From Salibacterium qingdaonense (lineage in GTDB: Bacteria; Bacillota; Bacilli; Bacillales; Marinococcaceae), in NCBI RefSeq assembly GCF_900114715.1, contig NZ_FOTY01000021.1, positions 1 to 51,612 on the forward strand: a DNA stretch of 51,612 nt. The letters are read 5' to 3'. The notes under the pieces are model-generated. The model was not told where the DNA came from. It made no database searches and saw only the letters and a list, made by a program, of their open reading frames with translations. The translations under genes and the position numbers were made by a program. Within the stretch, counting starts at the first letter, position 1. The number at the start of each line of letters is the position of its first letter. This document shows positions 16,548-25,317 of the stretch, piece by piece.

Positions 16548-18077
16548 GTGTTTGACACGTCAATGGACACGAAAAAGATCGCAGCGGCAACGGTTGCTGC
16601 TGCAGGGGCCGTTGCCGCTGTGCCGTCCGTGGCAGACGGCGAGGTCGGCGATACGATGCTGTCCTATGGAATGGAGAACGAGGATGTCCAGGAACTGCAG
16701 GAACGCTTAAAGGACCGGGGGCACTATACATATGAAACGGTAAGCGGCCGCTACGACACATCGACGGTCGAGGCAGTGAAATCTTTTCAGCGCGCCCATC
16801 AGCTGACGGTCGACGGCATCGCGGGTCCGGAAACGTTCGGCGCCTTGCTGCAGCGCAAAGCAGAACCAACCGCCGAAGCCTCCGGTGCAGTGGACCGGGA
16901 AAAAAATAAAGAAGAGCTCGGTTCCAACACAATCATGCGGACCGGAGAAGAAAGCTCCGCGGTTAAAGAACTGCAGCGCCGGCTGGAGAATCTCGGCCTT
17001 TTTAAAGGTGAGCAGCACGGATATTACGGACGCCGCACCGCAAGTGCTGTAAAGAGCTTTCAGAAAGACGCCGGCATTGTGGTGGACGGCATTGCCGGAC
17101 CGCAGACTTTTGCGGCGATGCGGGGTGTTATCGGATCCGCTTCCGCATCTCTTCAGGCAGAGCCGGCACCGCGTCCGGAATCCGGGTCTACCTTCCGGAT
17201 TCTTGAAAGCGGAGACAAAGGCAGTGAAGTGTCGCTCCTGCAGCGTCAGCTCAAAGACCTCGGTTTTTATAATAAGGATGTAACCGGGGTGTACGGGCCG
17301 ATGACCGAAGAATCGGTCCGCCGTTTCCAGCAGAAACAGGGCCTTGAGACGGACGGGCTTGCCGGACCGAAGACGTTCAACGCTCTGAAAAACAATCCGG
17401 CATCCGCTTCTGACTCCGGAGAAGAAACAAAAACAGAAGCATCCGGCGCCGGATCATCAGAAATGCTTCGTTACGAGGACAGCGGAGAACAGGTGAGTGA
17501 ACTTCAGGAACGTCTGCGCGGCCTTGATTATATGAAAATGGAGCCTAGCGGCGTATTCGGCGGTGTCACGGAAAAAGCGGTCAAATCTTTTCAAAGTGAA
17601 CAGGGGCTTGCCGTAGACGGTATCGCCGGGCCAAAAACCCGGGAGAAGATGGACGAGATGCTCGAGTCCGGGGAAGACAGGGAGGAGGCAGACGTTTCGA
17701 CAGTCTCTCCCGATACGGATTTCAATGCGGTGAATCTTGTCGCCGATGCTTCCGAACATATCGGAACCCCGTACGTATGGGGCGGCACATCGGAATCCGG
17801 CTTTGACTGCAGTGGGTTTCTCCAGTACGTCTTCCAGGAAAACGGCGTGGAGCTGCCGCGCACGGTCGCCGATATATACAATCAAGGAGACTCGGTCGAA
17901 AAGCCAAAGGTAGGCGACATTGTTTTCTTTAAAACATATAACGACGGCCCTTCCCATGCCGGCATCTACACAGGCAATGACCAGTTCATCCACGCCGGCA
18001 CATCCACCGGCGTCACGGTCAGCGATAAAACAGATGACTACTGGGAGAAGCGTTATATCGGCGCGAAACACTACTAA
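16548..18077 (+). CDS. Peptidoglycan-binding NlpC/P60 endopeptidase with four wall-binding repeats
   Basis: A 509-residue secreted protein. A signal-like N-terminus (KKIAAATVAAAGAVAAV) is followed by four PG_binding_1 domains at about 35-102, 128-192, 216-281 and 305-370. Each has the V.ELQ..L...G pattern ending in DGIAGP.T. A C-terminal NlpC/P60 domain carries Cys421 (FDCSGF), His470 (SHAGIY) and His482 (FIHAG). It should bind and cleave peptidoglycan outside the cell. GTG at 16548 has AGGAGGGG upstream; an in-frame ATG at 16524 has no SD. Linkers are Glu/Ser/Ala-rich, consistent with a halophilic surface proteome. Confidence 0.92.
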   Translation: MFDTSMDTKKIAAATVAAAGAVAAVPSVADGEVGDTMLSYGMENEDVQELQERLKDRGHYTYETVSGRYDTSTVEAVKSFQRAHQLTVDGIAGPETFGALLQRKAEPTAEASGAVDREKNKEELGSNTIMRTGEESSAVKELQRRLENLGLFKGEQHGYYGRRTASAVKSFQKDAGIVVDGIAGPQTFAAMRGVIGSASASLQAEPAPRPESGSTFRILESGDKGSEVSLLQRQLKDLGFYNKDVTGVYGPMTEESVRRFQQKQGLETDGLAGPKTFNALKNNPASASDSGEETKTEASGAGSSEMLRYEDSGEQVSELQERLRGLDYMKMEPSGVFGGVTEKAVKSFQSEQGLAVDGIAGPKTREKMDEMLESGEDREEADVSTVSPDTDFNAVNLVADASEHIGTPYVWGGTSESGFDCSGFLQYVFQENGVELPRTVADIYNQGDSVEKPKVGDIVFFKTYNDGPSHAGIYTGNDQFIHAGTSTGVTVSDKTDDYWEKRYIGAKHY

Positions 18078-18110
18078 AAGATATGATAAAGGAAGAAAGT
18101 TTTATAAGAT

Positions 18111-18155
18111 AAAAAAATGCCGAACGATTTGCTGAAATCGTTCGGCATTTTTTGT
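18111..18155 (+). terminator. Terminator after the peptidoglycan-binding endopeptidase gene
   Basis: A 14-bp perfect stem ATGCCGAACGATTT (18117-18130) / AAATCGTTCGGCAT (18135-18148) followed by a T run, with an A run before it, so it could act in both directions. Confidence 0.9.
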
Positions 18156-18198
18156 TGCTGAGATCAACCACTGCGTGAAAGGAGAGATGAATAGTCCG

Positions 18199-18362
18199 AA
18201 GGCAGTTTAGGGAGTTCCGTGTCCCCGTAAACGTCGTTAGAGACGTCGTCTGAGGCACTTTGTAGTAATCGGTGCCCCCATAAACGTCATTAGGAATGAT
18301 TCAAAAGGCACTTTAGAGGGTTCCGCATTCCCGTAAACGTCCTTTAGGTTTCCTTTTTGTTC
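18199..18362. repeat. Tandem repeat, 52-54-bp period, three copies
   Basis: GGCAGTTTAG (18201), GGCACTTTGT (18253) and GGCACTTTAG (18307) open three units. Each continues with a C-rich stretch and a TAAACGTC motif, then TTAG. Spacings are 52 and 54 bp. No coding frame with an SD is present. The sequence differs from the 52-bp family at 14755, though the period is alike. Confidence 0.75.
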
Positions 18363-18380
18363 GTTAATGTCCAAAGAAAC

Positions 18381-18420
18381 GCTTCCGATTTATGATTTTT
18401 ACTAATCGGAAGCTTTTTTT
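18381..18420 (+). terminator. Orphan Rho-independent terminator
   Basis: Stem GCTTCCGATT (18381-18390) / AATCGGAAGC (18404-18413) and seven T. No gene ends here: the previous gene already has its own terminator at 18111, and the next gene starts downstream. It may end a non-coding transcript over the repeats. Confidence 0.8.
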
Positions 18421-18550
18421 CATGCTCAAGAAAGAAAACGGGATAATGATTTCGTTTTTTTAGAAAAATCACTTATTTTTGTGTTTTTTTAGTGAACAAT
18501 ATTATATAATTATAAACAGAAATAAGACTTTCGACGCAGGAGGTAACGAT

Positions 18551-19003
18551 ATGACGCCGGATTCCCCGCTTGAACTGGAAGCGCTGGAAGTATATCTGCA
18601 GCCGGACTTCATCACGCAGATGGAATGGGCAAAGCTGTACCGGAACATCTGCCGGTACGTACAAACAGTGACGCACCATGATATGGTCCGTTATCCCGAA
18701 AAAGCAGAAATTATGCGGAAAATGGAGACTTCTCACTTCCATATTCAGATTAAACGCGCGTTCACAACAGATGTGATCCTGCTGTATCTGGAGTTAGCCT
18801 GTTACATAAACCAGGAGGAAGTACTGATTATGCTGGGGGTAAGCAACAATCACGGAAGGATATCCACGCCGCTCATCATCGATTTGATTGTCCTGATTCA
18901 TACGCAGCAGCCCGGGTTAATACGGGTGAAGGGATATCTCCATCCTGAAGACTGGACTGTCTCTTTGTACCGTCTTCAGGAGAGAGGGTTGTTAATGAAA
19001 TAA
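18551..19003 (+). CDS. Hypothetical protein, 150 residues
   Basis: ATG at 18551 is preceded by AGGAGGT at good spacing; the frame is open further upstream but lacks an SD there. The protein is mixed alpha-helical in appearance, with no signal peptide. A moderately hydrophobic stretch (VILLYLELACYINQEEVLIML) and another (PLIIDLIVLIH) look like buried helices rather than membrane spans. No family was recognised. Its stop lies 2 bp from that of the convergent XRE regulator gene. Confidence 0.7.
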   Translation: MTPDSPLELEALEVYLQPDFITQMEWAKLYRNICRYVQTVTHHDMVRYPEKAEIMRKMETSHFHIQIKRAFTTDVILLYLELACYINQEEVLIMLGVSNNHGRISTPLIIDLIVLIHTQQPGLIRVKGYLHPEDWTVSLYRLQERGLLMK

Positions 19004-19005
19004 TG

Positions 19006-19635
19006 TTACTGTGAATCAAACGCAGCATAAATGATAGCTATCAATCTATCTTTATCTGCTTCATCCAAAGGGATGTGATCAAGAACAAGTGGTTCGTTGT
19101 TCAGCAGATCTCTCAGATTTTTAGGGCGTGGGAAGGATGTCTCGAATGCATGTGGATCATCGGTGGATCCTGCGAGATAATCAGGGGTTACATTAAACAA
19201 GGCCGCCAGTTTATAGAGGCTGATGATATCAGGCAGACGGGACGAAGATGTTTGATAACTGCCGGGACGAAGCCACTGTTGCAGGTGATCTTTGTCAATA
19301 CTGGTCCGAACCGCTAATCCCTCCACCTTCCAGTCACTGCTGCTCATAAGCTCCTCCAGCCTTGAAGCGAACAGATCCAGATGAAGGGTGTCAACCAGAT
19401 CTTTCGGCCGATGGTCGGGGAGATACCCCCCGAGTCGCAGCATTTCATCCGGAAGAGCCCCTTTCAGCCCGTTGGCGAGAGCCGCCGCTATGTCGCGGGA
19501 CGGCGTAACCCGGCCACTTTCGATAGCGTGAATATAGGAGTAGCTGATATCTGTTTCGTTGGCAAGATCGCGCAGGGAAAAATTGTTCCGCAGTCGGAGA
19601 TCTCTAACGTAATTGCCCAATGTTCGCTTTTCCAT
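19006..19635 (-). CDS. XRE-family helix-turn-helix transcriptional regulator
   Basis: A 209-residue protein with an N-terminal HTH_XRE domain (about residues 6-62: YVRDLRLRNNFSLRDLANET, then SYSYIHAIESGR). A longer C-terminal part carries a second region of similar rhythm (SIDKDHLQQWLRPG) that may bind an effector or mediate dimerisation. ATG at 19635 has AGGTGA seven bases upstream; the upstream in-frame extension lacks an SD. The target is unknown. Confidence 0.85.
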   Translation of the reverse strand: MEKRTLGNYVRDLRLRNNFSLRDLANETDISYSYIHAIESGRVTPSRDIAAALANGLKGALPDEMLRLGGYLPDHRPKDLVDTLHLDLFASRLEELMSSSDWKVEGLAVRTSIDKDHLQQWLRPGSYQTSSSRLPDIISLYKLAALFNVTPDYLAGSTDDPHAFETSFPRPKNLRDLLNNEPLVLDHIPLDEADKDRLIAIIYAAFDSQ

Positions 19636-19789
19636 TGCTGTATCACCTGTTGTTATTTTACATAGTAGAAAAGGATTAGAACAGACAAGGGCTTCATCTT
19701 GTTTACATAGAATGAACATTGTCCATTTTTGTTGAACGAAAACAGAAACTGCGATCTACTATTCTCTCTTTTTCGATAAAAAGAATGTA

Positions 19790-19818
19790 TTGACGTTGTA
19801 TAAACCATCCCGTAGAAT
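19790..19818 (+). promoter_or_regulatory. Promoter of the lacI-type gene and uxa operon
   Basis: TTGACG (19790-19795) and TAGAAT (19813-19818) with a 17-bp spacer. The predicted transcription start falls inside the first LacI-type operator. Confidence 0.75.
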
Positions 19819-19823
19819 ACAGA

Positions 19824-19849
19824 TAAACCGGTTTAGATAAAACGGTTTA
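19824..19849. promoter_or_regulatory. Two tandem LacI-family operators
   Basis: TAAACCGGTTTA (19824-19835) is a perfect 12-bp palindrome with the central CG that LacI-family proteins contact. TAAAACGGTTTA (19838-19849) is a near copy 14 bp further. They cover the predicted transcription start of the adjacent lacI-type gene, so autoregulation is likely. Confidence 0.75.
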
Positions 19850-19896
19850 GTGAAAAGCGGAGAAGGTTTTTCACTTAGGTAAAAGGTGAGTTCAAC

Positions 19897-20916
19897 ATGA
19901 AACATGACAAAAACGTAACCATTGCCGACGTAGCAAAGCATGCCGGCATTTCAAAAAGTACAGTTTCCCAGTATCTGAACAAACGGTTTGAATACATGGG
20001 CGAAGAGACGAAGCAGCGCATCCGGCAGAGTATTGCGGCGCTCGGATATTCCCCCAATGTTCTCGCGAGAAGCTTGAAACAGAAGAAAACATTTACGATA
20101 GGCATGATTGTCGCCAACATTCTTCACGGTTTTTCGACGCAGGTCATCCGTACCGTGGAAGACGCCTGCAATGAACAGGACATTCATGTCATTGTCTGTA
20201 ACACGGATGAAGATCCACAGAAGGAACAGAAATACGTGCAGATGCTCGAGGCGAAGCAGGTAGACGGATTCATCATTTTTCCGGCGGGGGATAATGAAGA
20301 GTTATACCGCGAACTTCTTGATAAGAACATTCCCCTCGTGTTCGTCGACCGGATCGTTCCGGACCTGCCGGTGAATACGGTGTTAACAGATAATGAAAAG
20401 GCGGCCGCCATGGCAGTGGATTACTTCACTAACTGCGGCCACCGTCGTATCGGTCTTGCCGTCCCTCCACTGAAGCGGGTGATGACACCAAGATCGGAGC
20501 GGCTGTCCGGATTTCAGAAGGCAATGGAAAGCCACGAGCTGGAGAAGAGCGGTATGTTTATTTATGAACAGTCTCTCTCCGCTATGGCGGACTACCTGTC
20601 GGCGGAATTTCAGAAAGAAGACAAACCGACAGCCCTTCTTGCCAGCAATGATCTGACGTTAATCGAAGTACTGCAGTTCTGCAGGCAGCAGGAGATGGAA
20701 ATCGGCAGGGATGTAAGCATTATAAGTATTGATGACATGCCGCTTGCCGGTGTCTACAACCCGGCGGTGACATCCATAGAGCAGCCGGCGGCCGCTATCG
20801 GCGAAAAAGCCGCGGAGTTGTTATTTGAAGAAATGAATGAAGGAAAAGAGCTGAGCCCGGCTGTGCACCGGTATTCCCCGGTATTTCTGGAGCGGGATTC
20901 GGTGGAGACGCGCTGA
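19897..20916 (+). CDS. LacI-family transcriptional regulator of galacturonate use
   Basis: A 339-residue protein. The N-terminal LacI helix-turn-helix is at about residues 7-27 (IADVAKHAGISKSTVSQYLN). It is followed by a periplasmic-binding-protein-like effector domain (IGMIVANILHGFSTQVIRTVEDAC; FPAGDNEELYRELL; ASNDLTLIEVLQF). SD AAAGGTGAG precedes ATG. It stands directly upstream of uxaA-uxaB-uxaC in the same direction, behind paired palindromic operators. A repressor released by a galacturonate-pathway intermediate is the likely role. Whether it belongs to the KdgR, UxuR or ExuR group cannot be told by eye. Confidence 0.88.
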   Translation: MKHDKNVTIADVAKHAGISKSTVSQYLNKRFEYMGEETKQRIRQSIAALGYSPNVLARSLKQKKTFTIGMIVANILHGFSTQVIRTVEDACNEQDIHVIVCNTDEDPQKEQKYVQMLEAKQVDGFIIFPAGDNEELYRELLDKNIPLVFVDRIVPDLPVNTVLTDNEKAAAMAVDYFTNCGHRRIGLAVPPLKRVMTPRSERLSGFQKAMESHELEKSGMFIYEQSLSAMADYLSAEFQKEDKPTALLASNDLTLIEVLQFCRQQEMEIGRDVSIISIDDMPLAGVYNPAVTSIEQPAAAIGEKAAELLFEEMNEGKELSPAVHRYSPVFLERDSVETR

Positions 20917-20937
20917 GCGGCGTTTCTCTGTCGTTTT

Positions 20938-20951
20938 TGAAACCGCTTACT
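20938..20951. promoter_or_regulatory. Candidate catabolite-responsive element (cre) before uxaA
   Basis: TGAAACCGCTTACT matches the CcpA cre consensus TGWNANCGNTNWCA at all but the final base. It lies in the 58-bp gap between the regulator gene and uxaA, suited to carbon catabolite control of the operon. Confidence 0.6.
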
Positions 20952-20974
20952 AAAAAGGGAGAGGAAGGATACGC

Positions 20975-22474
20975 ATGAAAGAACCGATTATTCATATTCA
21001 TGAACTGGATAACGTGGCGGTGGCAATTGAAGAAGCACCCGGGGGAGAGGAGATCGAGTCCGGCGGCCTTCGGATCACACCGCTTGAACCGATACCGGCC
21101 GGCCATAAAGTGGCGCTCCATCCGATTGAAAAGGGAGAAGACATTATCAAATACGGCAACCCGATCGGGCATGCGGAACGGGATATCGAGAAGGGCGAAT
21201 GGGTGCATTCCCATAACACGAAGACGAACCTAAGCGGCAAACTCGACTACACGTATGAACCGCGGGAAGAGCCTGCCGCCGAAGCACCGGCGGATGAGCT
21301 CACATTCCAGGGCTACCGCCGGCCGAACGGGGAAGTCGGCATCCGCAATGAAATCTGGATCATCAATACGGTCGGCTGTATTAACAAATCGGCGGAACTC
21401 CTCGCCGATATGGCCTCTAAGGAACTAAACGACAGCGATGAAGTGGATGGTGTGTTCCATTTTCCGCATCCGTTCGGCTGTTCGCAGCTCGGCGATGACC
21501 TGACCAACACCCAGCGCGTGCTCTCAAGCCTCGTGCTGCATCCGAATGCGGTCGGTGTCGTCGTCATGGGGCTGGGCTGCGAAAACAACACCATCAAATC
21601 ATTCCAGGACATGATCGGCGGGAAGGCGAACGGCAAAGTGGTGTACCTCGGCGCGCAGGACGTGGATGATGAGATTGAAGAAGGAATGGAACTCATCGGA
21701 GAACTCACCGCTTACGCCAACAGCTTCAAGCGCGAACCAGTCCCGGTCTCCGAACTGAAAGTCGGCTTGAAATGCGGCGGCTCCGACGGCCTTTCCGGCA
21801 TTACGGGGAATCCGCTCGTGGGCTCATTTTCGAACCGTTTGATTGCCCACGGCGGCACGACGATTCTTACCGAAGTGCCGGAAATGTTCGGTGCGGAGAA
21901 ACTGCTGATGAGCCGGGCACAGAACGAGCAGGTGTTTGATAACACGGTGAAACTCGTCAATGACTTCAAGCAGTACTTCCTCGACCACGACCAGAACGTC
22001 TATGAAAATCCGTCGCCGGGAAACAAAGACGGCGGTATTACAACGCTCGAGGAGAAGTCGCTCGGCTGCGTGCAAAAAGGCGGCAGTGCCACGGTTGTGG
22101 ATGTGCTTGAATACGCCGGCCGTGCAACAACAAAGGGGCTGAATCTGCTGCAGGGTCCGGGCAACGATCTCGTATCGGTAACCAATCTCGCAGCAGCGGG
22201 CGCCCACATTATTCTTTTCACAACAGGACGCGGCACCCCGTTCGGCGGTCCGGTGCCGACGGTGAAAATTTCAACCAACACCGCGCTAGCCGAGAAGAAG
22301 AAGCGCTGGATTGACTTTAACGCCGGAGAATTCGTCGAAGGCAAGCCGCTTGAGACGCTGACCGATGAATTCATGGAAGAGATGATTGCCTGGGCATCCG
22401 GGACGAAAGAGACGCAGAATGAGAAATACAATTTCAAAGAGATCGCGATTTTCAAAGACGGCGTTATTCTGTAA
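20975..22474 (+). CDS. uxaA: Altronate dehydratase UxaA
   Basis: A 499-residue enzyme of the UxaA/GarD family, converting D-altronate to 2-keto-3-deoxygluconate. The N-terminal SAF-like domain (about 1-95) is followed by GYRRPNGEVGIRNEIWIINTVGC. The catalytic domain carries FPHPFGCSQLGDD, VVVMGLGCENN, GLKCGGSDGLSGITGNPL and TTGRGTPFGGPVPTVKISTN, the conserved motifs of the family. The conserved Cys residues probably bind iron. Full length. SD GGGAGAGGAAGG precedes ATG. The uxaB start follows 12 bp after the stop. Confidence 0.94.
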   Translation: MKEPIIHIHELDNVAVAIEEAPGGEEIESGGLRITPLEPIPAGHKVALHPIEKGEDIIKYGNPIGHAERDIEKGEWVHSHNTKTNLSGKLDYTYEPREEPAAEAPADELTFQGYRRPNGEVGIRNEIWIINTVGCINKSAELLADMASKELNDSDEVDGVFHFPHPFGCSQLGDDLTNTQRVLSSLVLHPNAVGVVVMGLGCENNTIKSFQDMIGGKANGKVVYLGAQDVDDEIEEGMELIGELTAYANSFKREPVPVSELKVGLKCGGSDGLSGITGNPLVGSFSNRLIAHGGTTILTEVPEMFGAEKLLMSRAQNEQVFDNTVKLVNDFKQYFLDHDQNVYENPSPGNKDGGITTLEEKSLGCVQKGGSATVVDVLEYAGRATTKGLNLLQGPGNDLVSVTNLAAAGAHIILFTTGRGTPFGGPVPTVKISTNTALAEKKKRWIDFNAGEFVEGKPLETLTDEFMEEMIAWASGTKETQNEKYNFKEIAIFKDGVIL

Positions 22475-22486
22475 AGGAGGAAGAAA

Positions 22487-23986
22487 ATGGAGAGATTATC
22501 CTATGACTATTTGAGAAAACACGACCCTCATCAAGTGCAGCATAACACCGGTCTCCCTGTGAAAGTGCTGCAGATCGGCGAAGGAAATTTCATGCGCGGT
22601 TTTTTGGACTGGATGATGGAGCACATGAACCGGCAGGGGCTGTTCAACGGCAGTGTGGCAGCTCTCCAGCCGACTCCGCACGGCCGCAAACTTCCGGATC
22701 TTCACGCCCAGGATAATGCCTACACCGTGCAGCTCCGGGGGCGTCTTGACGGCCAAACGATTGACCGCGCCGATGTCGTGACGTCGATTTCGGCCTCCAT
22801 CAATCCGTATGAAGAATGGGACCGGGCCGTGGCGGCCGCATGTGAGCCGGCGCTTGAAATCCTGACCTCCAATACGACGGAAGCGGGTCTTGTGTATCAG
22901 GAAGAAGACTGGAACCGGGACGCTGCACCGCTTTCTTTTCCGGGAAAAACAACGCAGCTCCTGTATGAACGGTACCAGGCATTTAACGGTGATCCGGATA
23001 AAGGCCTTGTTCTTCTGCCGTGTGAACTCGTTGAGCAGAACGGTGACGTGCTGAAAGACATCATTCTCCGCAAAATCGACGACTGGTCACTCGGGGCGGA
23101 CTTCCGGAAGTGGGTGACAGAACACAATGAGTTCTGTCAGACCCTTGTCGACCGGATTGTGACGGGGTATCCCGCGGATATCGAAGAATTTCAGGAAAAG
23201 CTCGGTTACGAGGACCGTCTTTTCACCGTGGCGGAACCGTATCATCTGTTTGTCATTGAAGGAGGGGAGCGGGTACGGCAGGTTCTGCCACTTCAGGATG
23301 CCGGCCTGAACGCTGTATACGGCCCCGTTCAGGATTACGCCGAGCTGAAAATCCGCCTCCTGAACGCGCCGCATACGATGATGTTCGCGCCTGCCTTTCT
23401 GTACGGCGTGGACACGGTTTATGAAGCGATGCAGAACCACGACATCCGCGCCTTTGTAGAGGGTGCGGTGGATCACGCCATCAAACCGGTCCTGCCGTAT
23501 AATAAGGAACAAAAAGACCCGTTTGCCAGAGGCGTGCTCGAACGTTTTGAAAATCCGTATCAGCGCCATCTGCTCACCGATCTCGGCCAGAATGGGCTGC
23601 AGAAATTCGGCACCCGTGTGCAGCCGTTATGGGAGAAGTGGGGTAGCCGTGATCCGGAGAACCAGTATTTCGCCCTTGCGCTGGCAGCTTTGCTTGTGTA
23701 TTACCAGCCTCAGGAAAAAGGGCAGGAGAAAGTACAAGGGCACGCACTCGGCCGGAACACGTTGCTGCGCGAATCCGAGGATGTTGTGAATCTGATGCAC
23801 GACTTGTGGGATGGTTATAACAAGGGTGAACATTCCGCAGCCGGGTTGGTACAGTCCTTTTTAGGAGACGAGGCGGACCCGGTCCGCATTTCGCTTGTCA
23901 GCGGCTACGTGGACGCACTGCTGAAAAACGGTGCCGTGTCTGTACTGGAACAGTTTCATCAAGACGTGAAGGAGGAGATCCAATGA
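22487..23986 (+). CDS. uxaB: Tagaturonate reductase (altronate oxidoreductase) UxaB
   Basis: A 499-residue NAD-dependent dehydrogenase of the mannitol dehydrogenase family that reduces D-tagaturonate to D-altronate. N-terminal VLQIGEGNFMRGFLDWMM is the nucleotide-binding start; LLPCELVEQNGDVLKDIIL and NEFCQTLVDRIVTGYP are family motifs; LLNAPHTMMFAP lies in the catalytic domain. SD AAAGGAGGAAG. Its TGA overlaps the ATG of uxaC by four bases, which implies translational coupling. Confidence 0.93.
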   Translation: MERLSYDYLRKHDPHQVQHNTGLPVKVLQIGEGNFMRGFLDWMMEHMNRQGLFNGSVAALQPTPHGRKLPDLHAQDNAYTVQLRGRLDGQTIDRADVVTSISASINPYEEWDRAVAAACEPALEILTSNTTEAGLVYQEEDWNRDAAPLSFPGKTTQLLYERYQAFNGDPDKGLVLLPCELVEQNGDVLKDIILRKIDDWSLGADFRKWVTEHNEFCQTLVDRIVTGYPADIEEFQEKLGYEDRLFTVAEPYHLFVIEGGERVRQVLPLQDAGLNAVYGPVQDYAELKIRLLNAPHTMMFAPAFLYGVDTVYEAMQNHDIRAFVEGAVDHAIKPVLPYNKEQKDPFARGVLERFENPYQRHLLTDLGQNGLQKFGTRVQPLWEKWGSRDPENQYFALALAALLVYYQPQEKGQEKVQGHALGRNTLLRESEDVVNLMHDLWDGYNKGEHSAAGLVQSFLGDEADPVRISLVSGYVDALLKNGAVSVLEQFHQDVKEEIQ

Positions 23987-25239
23987 TTCTTACAACAGAA
24001 AAAGGAATCCGTAACACAGTCGAAGAGGCCATTGAAAACCAGGAAATCACCGACATTCATACGCACCTTTTTTCCCCGAACTTCGGTGATATTCTGCTTT
24101 GGGATATCGACGAGCTGCTCACCTATCACTATCTCGTCGCTGAAGTCATGCGCTGGACCGACATGGATCCGGCCCTCTTCTGGCGGATGGAGAAAAAAGA
24201 ACAGGCCGAGCTCATCTGGCAGAAGCTGTTCGTCGAACGCACCCCTGTCAGCGAAGCGGCCCGCGGGGTGCTGACGACGCTGAAAGAAATGGGCATTGAC
24301 CCGAAAACGAAAAATCTCGATACGTACCGGGCTGAATTTGCCGGACGCACCGCGGAGGCCCAGGTCGGCGCCGTCATGAAGCAGGCGAACGTTTCCAACA
24401 TTGTCATGACCAACGATCCGTTTGACGAGCAGGAACGCGCTATCTGGTTCGAGGGCACCAGACCGCAGGATGCCTTTCACGCCGTGCTCCGTATCGACCC
24501 GCTCTTAAATGATTTTCAAAACACGAAAGAGCAGCTGAAAAAATGGGGATATGATATTCAGGACGACTGGAACGGCCGCACGATCAAGGAAGTGAACCGT
24601 TTCCTGGAGGACTGGATTGAAATCATGAACCCGCTGTACATGGCGGTGTCGCTGCCGCCGAGCTTCGCCTATCCGGAAGAAAGCGACCGCGGCCGCGTCA
24701 TCCGTGACTGCATCCTGCCCGTCACGAAAAAACATAACATTCCATTCGCCCTCATGATCGGCGTGAAAAAACGGGTCAATCCGGATCTGATCGACGCCGG
24801 CGACTTCGTCGGAAAAGCCGACATCCGGGCGCTTGAGAACCTGCTCGCCGAAAACCAGGAAAATAAATTTCTCGTCACGATACTCTCACGTGAGAACCAG
24901 CATGAACTCGCCGTGCTCGCACGTAAATTCCGGCATCTGATGATATTTGGCTGCTGGTGGTTCATGAACAACCCCGTCATCGTAAACGAAGTCACGAGGA
25001 TGCGCCTTGAGCTCCTCAACACGAGCTTCATCCCGCAGCACTCCGACGCCCGCGTGCTCGAACAGGTCGTCTACAAATGGCGCCACACGAAAACCGTGCT
25101 CAAAGACGTCCTCACCGAAAAATACGAAGACGTCCGCAGCACCGGCTGGCCCGTCACCAAAGAAGATATCCAAAAAGACATCGCCGCCATGTTCCACGAA
25201 AATTTCTGGAACTTCCTCGATAAAGATTTCCGGAAATAA
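23983..25239 (+). CDS. uxaC: Uronate isomerase, divergent Bacillus halodurans Bh0493 type
   Basis: A 418-residue member of the amidohydrolase superfamily. The metal-binding HTH motif is at residues 26-28 (TDIHTHLFSPNFGD). Further conserved blocks are VMTNDPFD, AVLRIDPLLND, MIGVKKRVNP, GCWWFMNNP and FIPQHSDARVLEQ. It is shorter than Escherichia coli UxaC (about 470 residues). From memory it closely matches Bh0493 of Bacillus halodurans, reported to isomerise D-galacturonate to D-tagaturonate. It supplies the first step for the reductase and dehydratase genes upstream. The operon ends at the terminator at 25247. Confidence 0.92.
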   Translation: MILTTEKGIRNTVEEAIENQEITDIHTHLFSPNFGDILLWDIDELLTYHYLVAEVMRWTDMDPALFWRMEKKEQAELIWQKLFVERTPVSEAARGVLTTLKEMGIDPKTKNLDTYRAEFAGRTAEAQVGAVMKQANVSNIVMTNDPFDEQERAIWFEGTRPQDAFHAVLRIDPLLNDFQNTKEQLKKWGYDIQDDWNGRTIKEVNRFLEDWIEIMNPLYMAVSLPPSFAYPEESDRGRVIRDCILPVTKKHNIPFALMIGVKKRVNPDLIDAGDFVGKADIRALENLLAENQENKFLVTILSRENQHELAVLARKFRHLMIFGCWWFMNNPVIVNEVTRMRLELLNTSFIPQHSDARVLEQVVYKWRHTKTVLKDVLTEKYEDVRSTGWPVTKEDIQKDIAAMFHENFWNFLDKDFRK

Positions 25240-25246
25240 AGGGGTA

Positions 25247-25278
25247 CCCCTGCTTCTACTGGAAGCAGGGGTTTTTTT
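25247..25278 (+). terminator. Terminator of the uxa operon
   Basis: Stem CCCCTGCTTC (25247-25256) / GAAGCAGGGG (25262-25271) followed by seven T, starting 8 bp after the uxaC stop. Confidence 0.9.
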
Positions 25279-25317
25279 GGGTGCAATGATGCGAGGAAAC
25301 TGCAGGTTGTGATGCGG

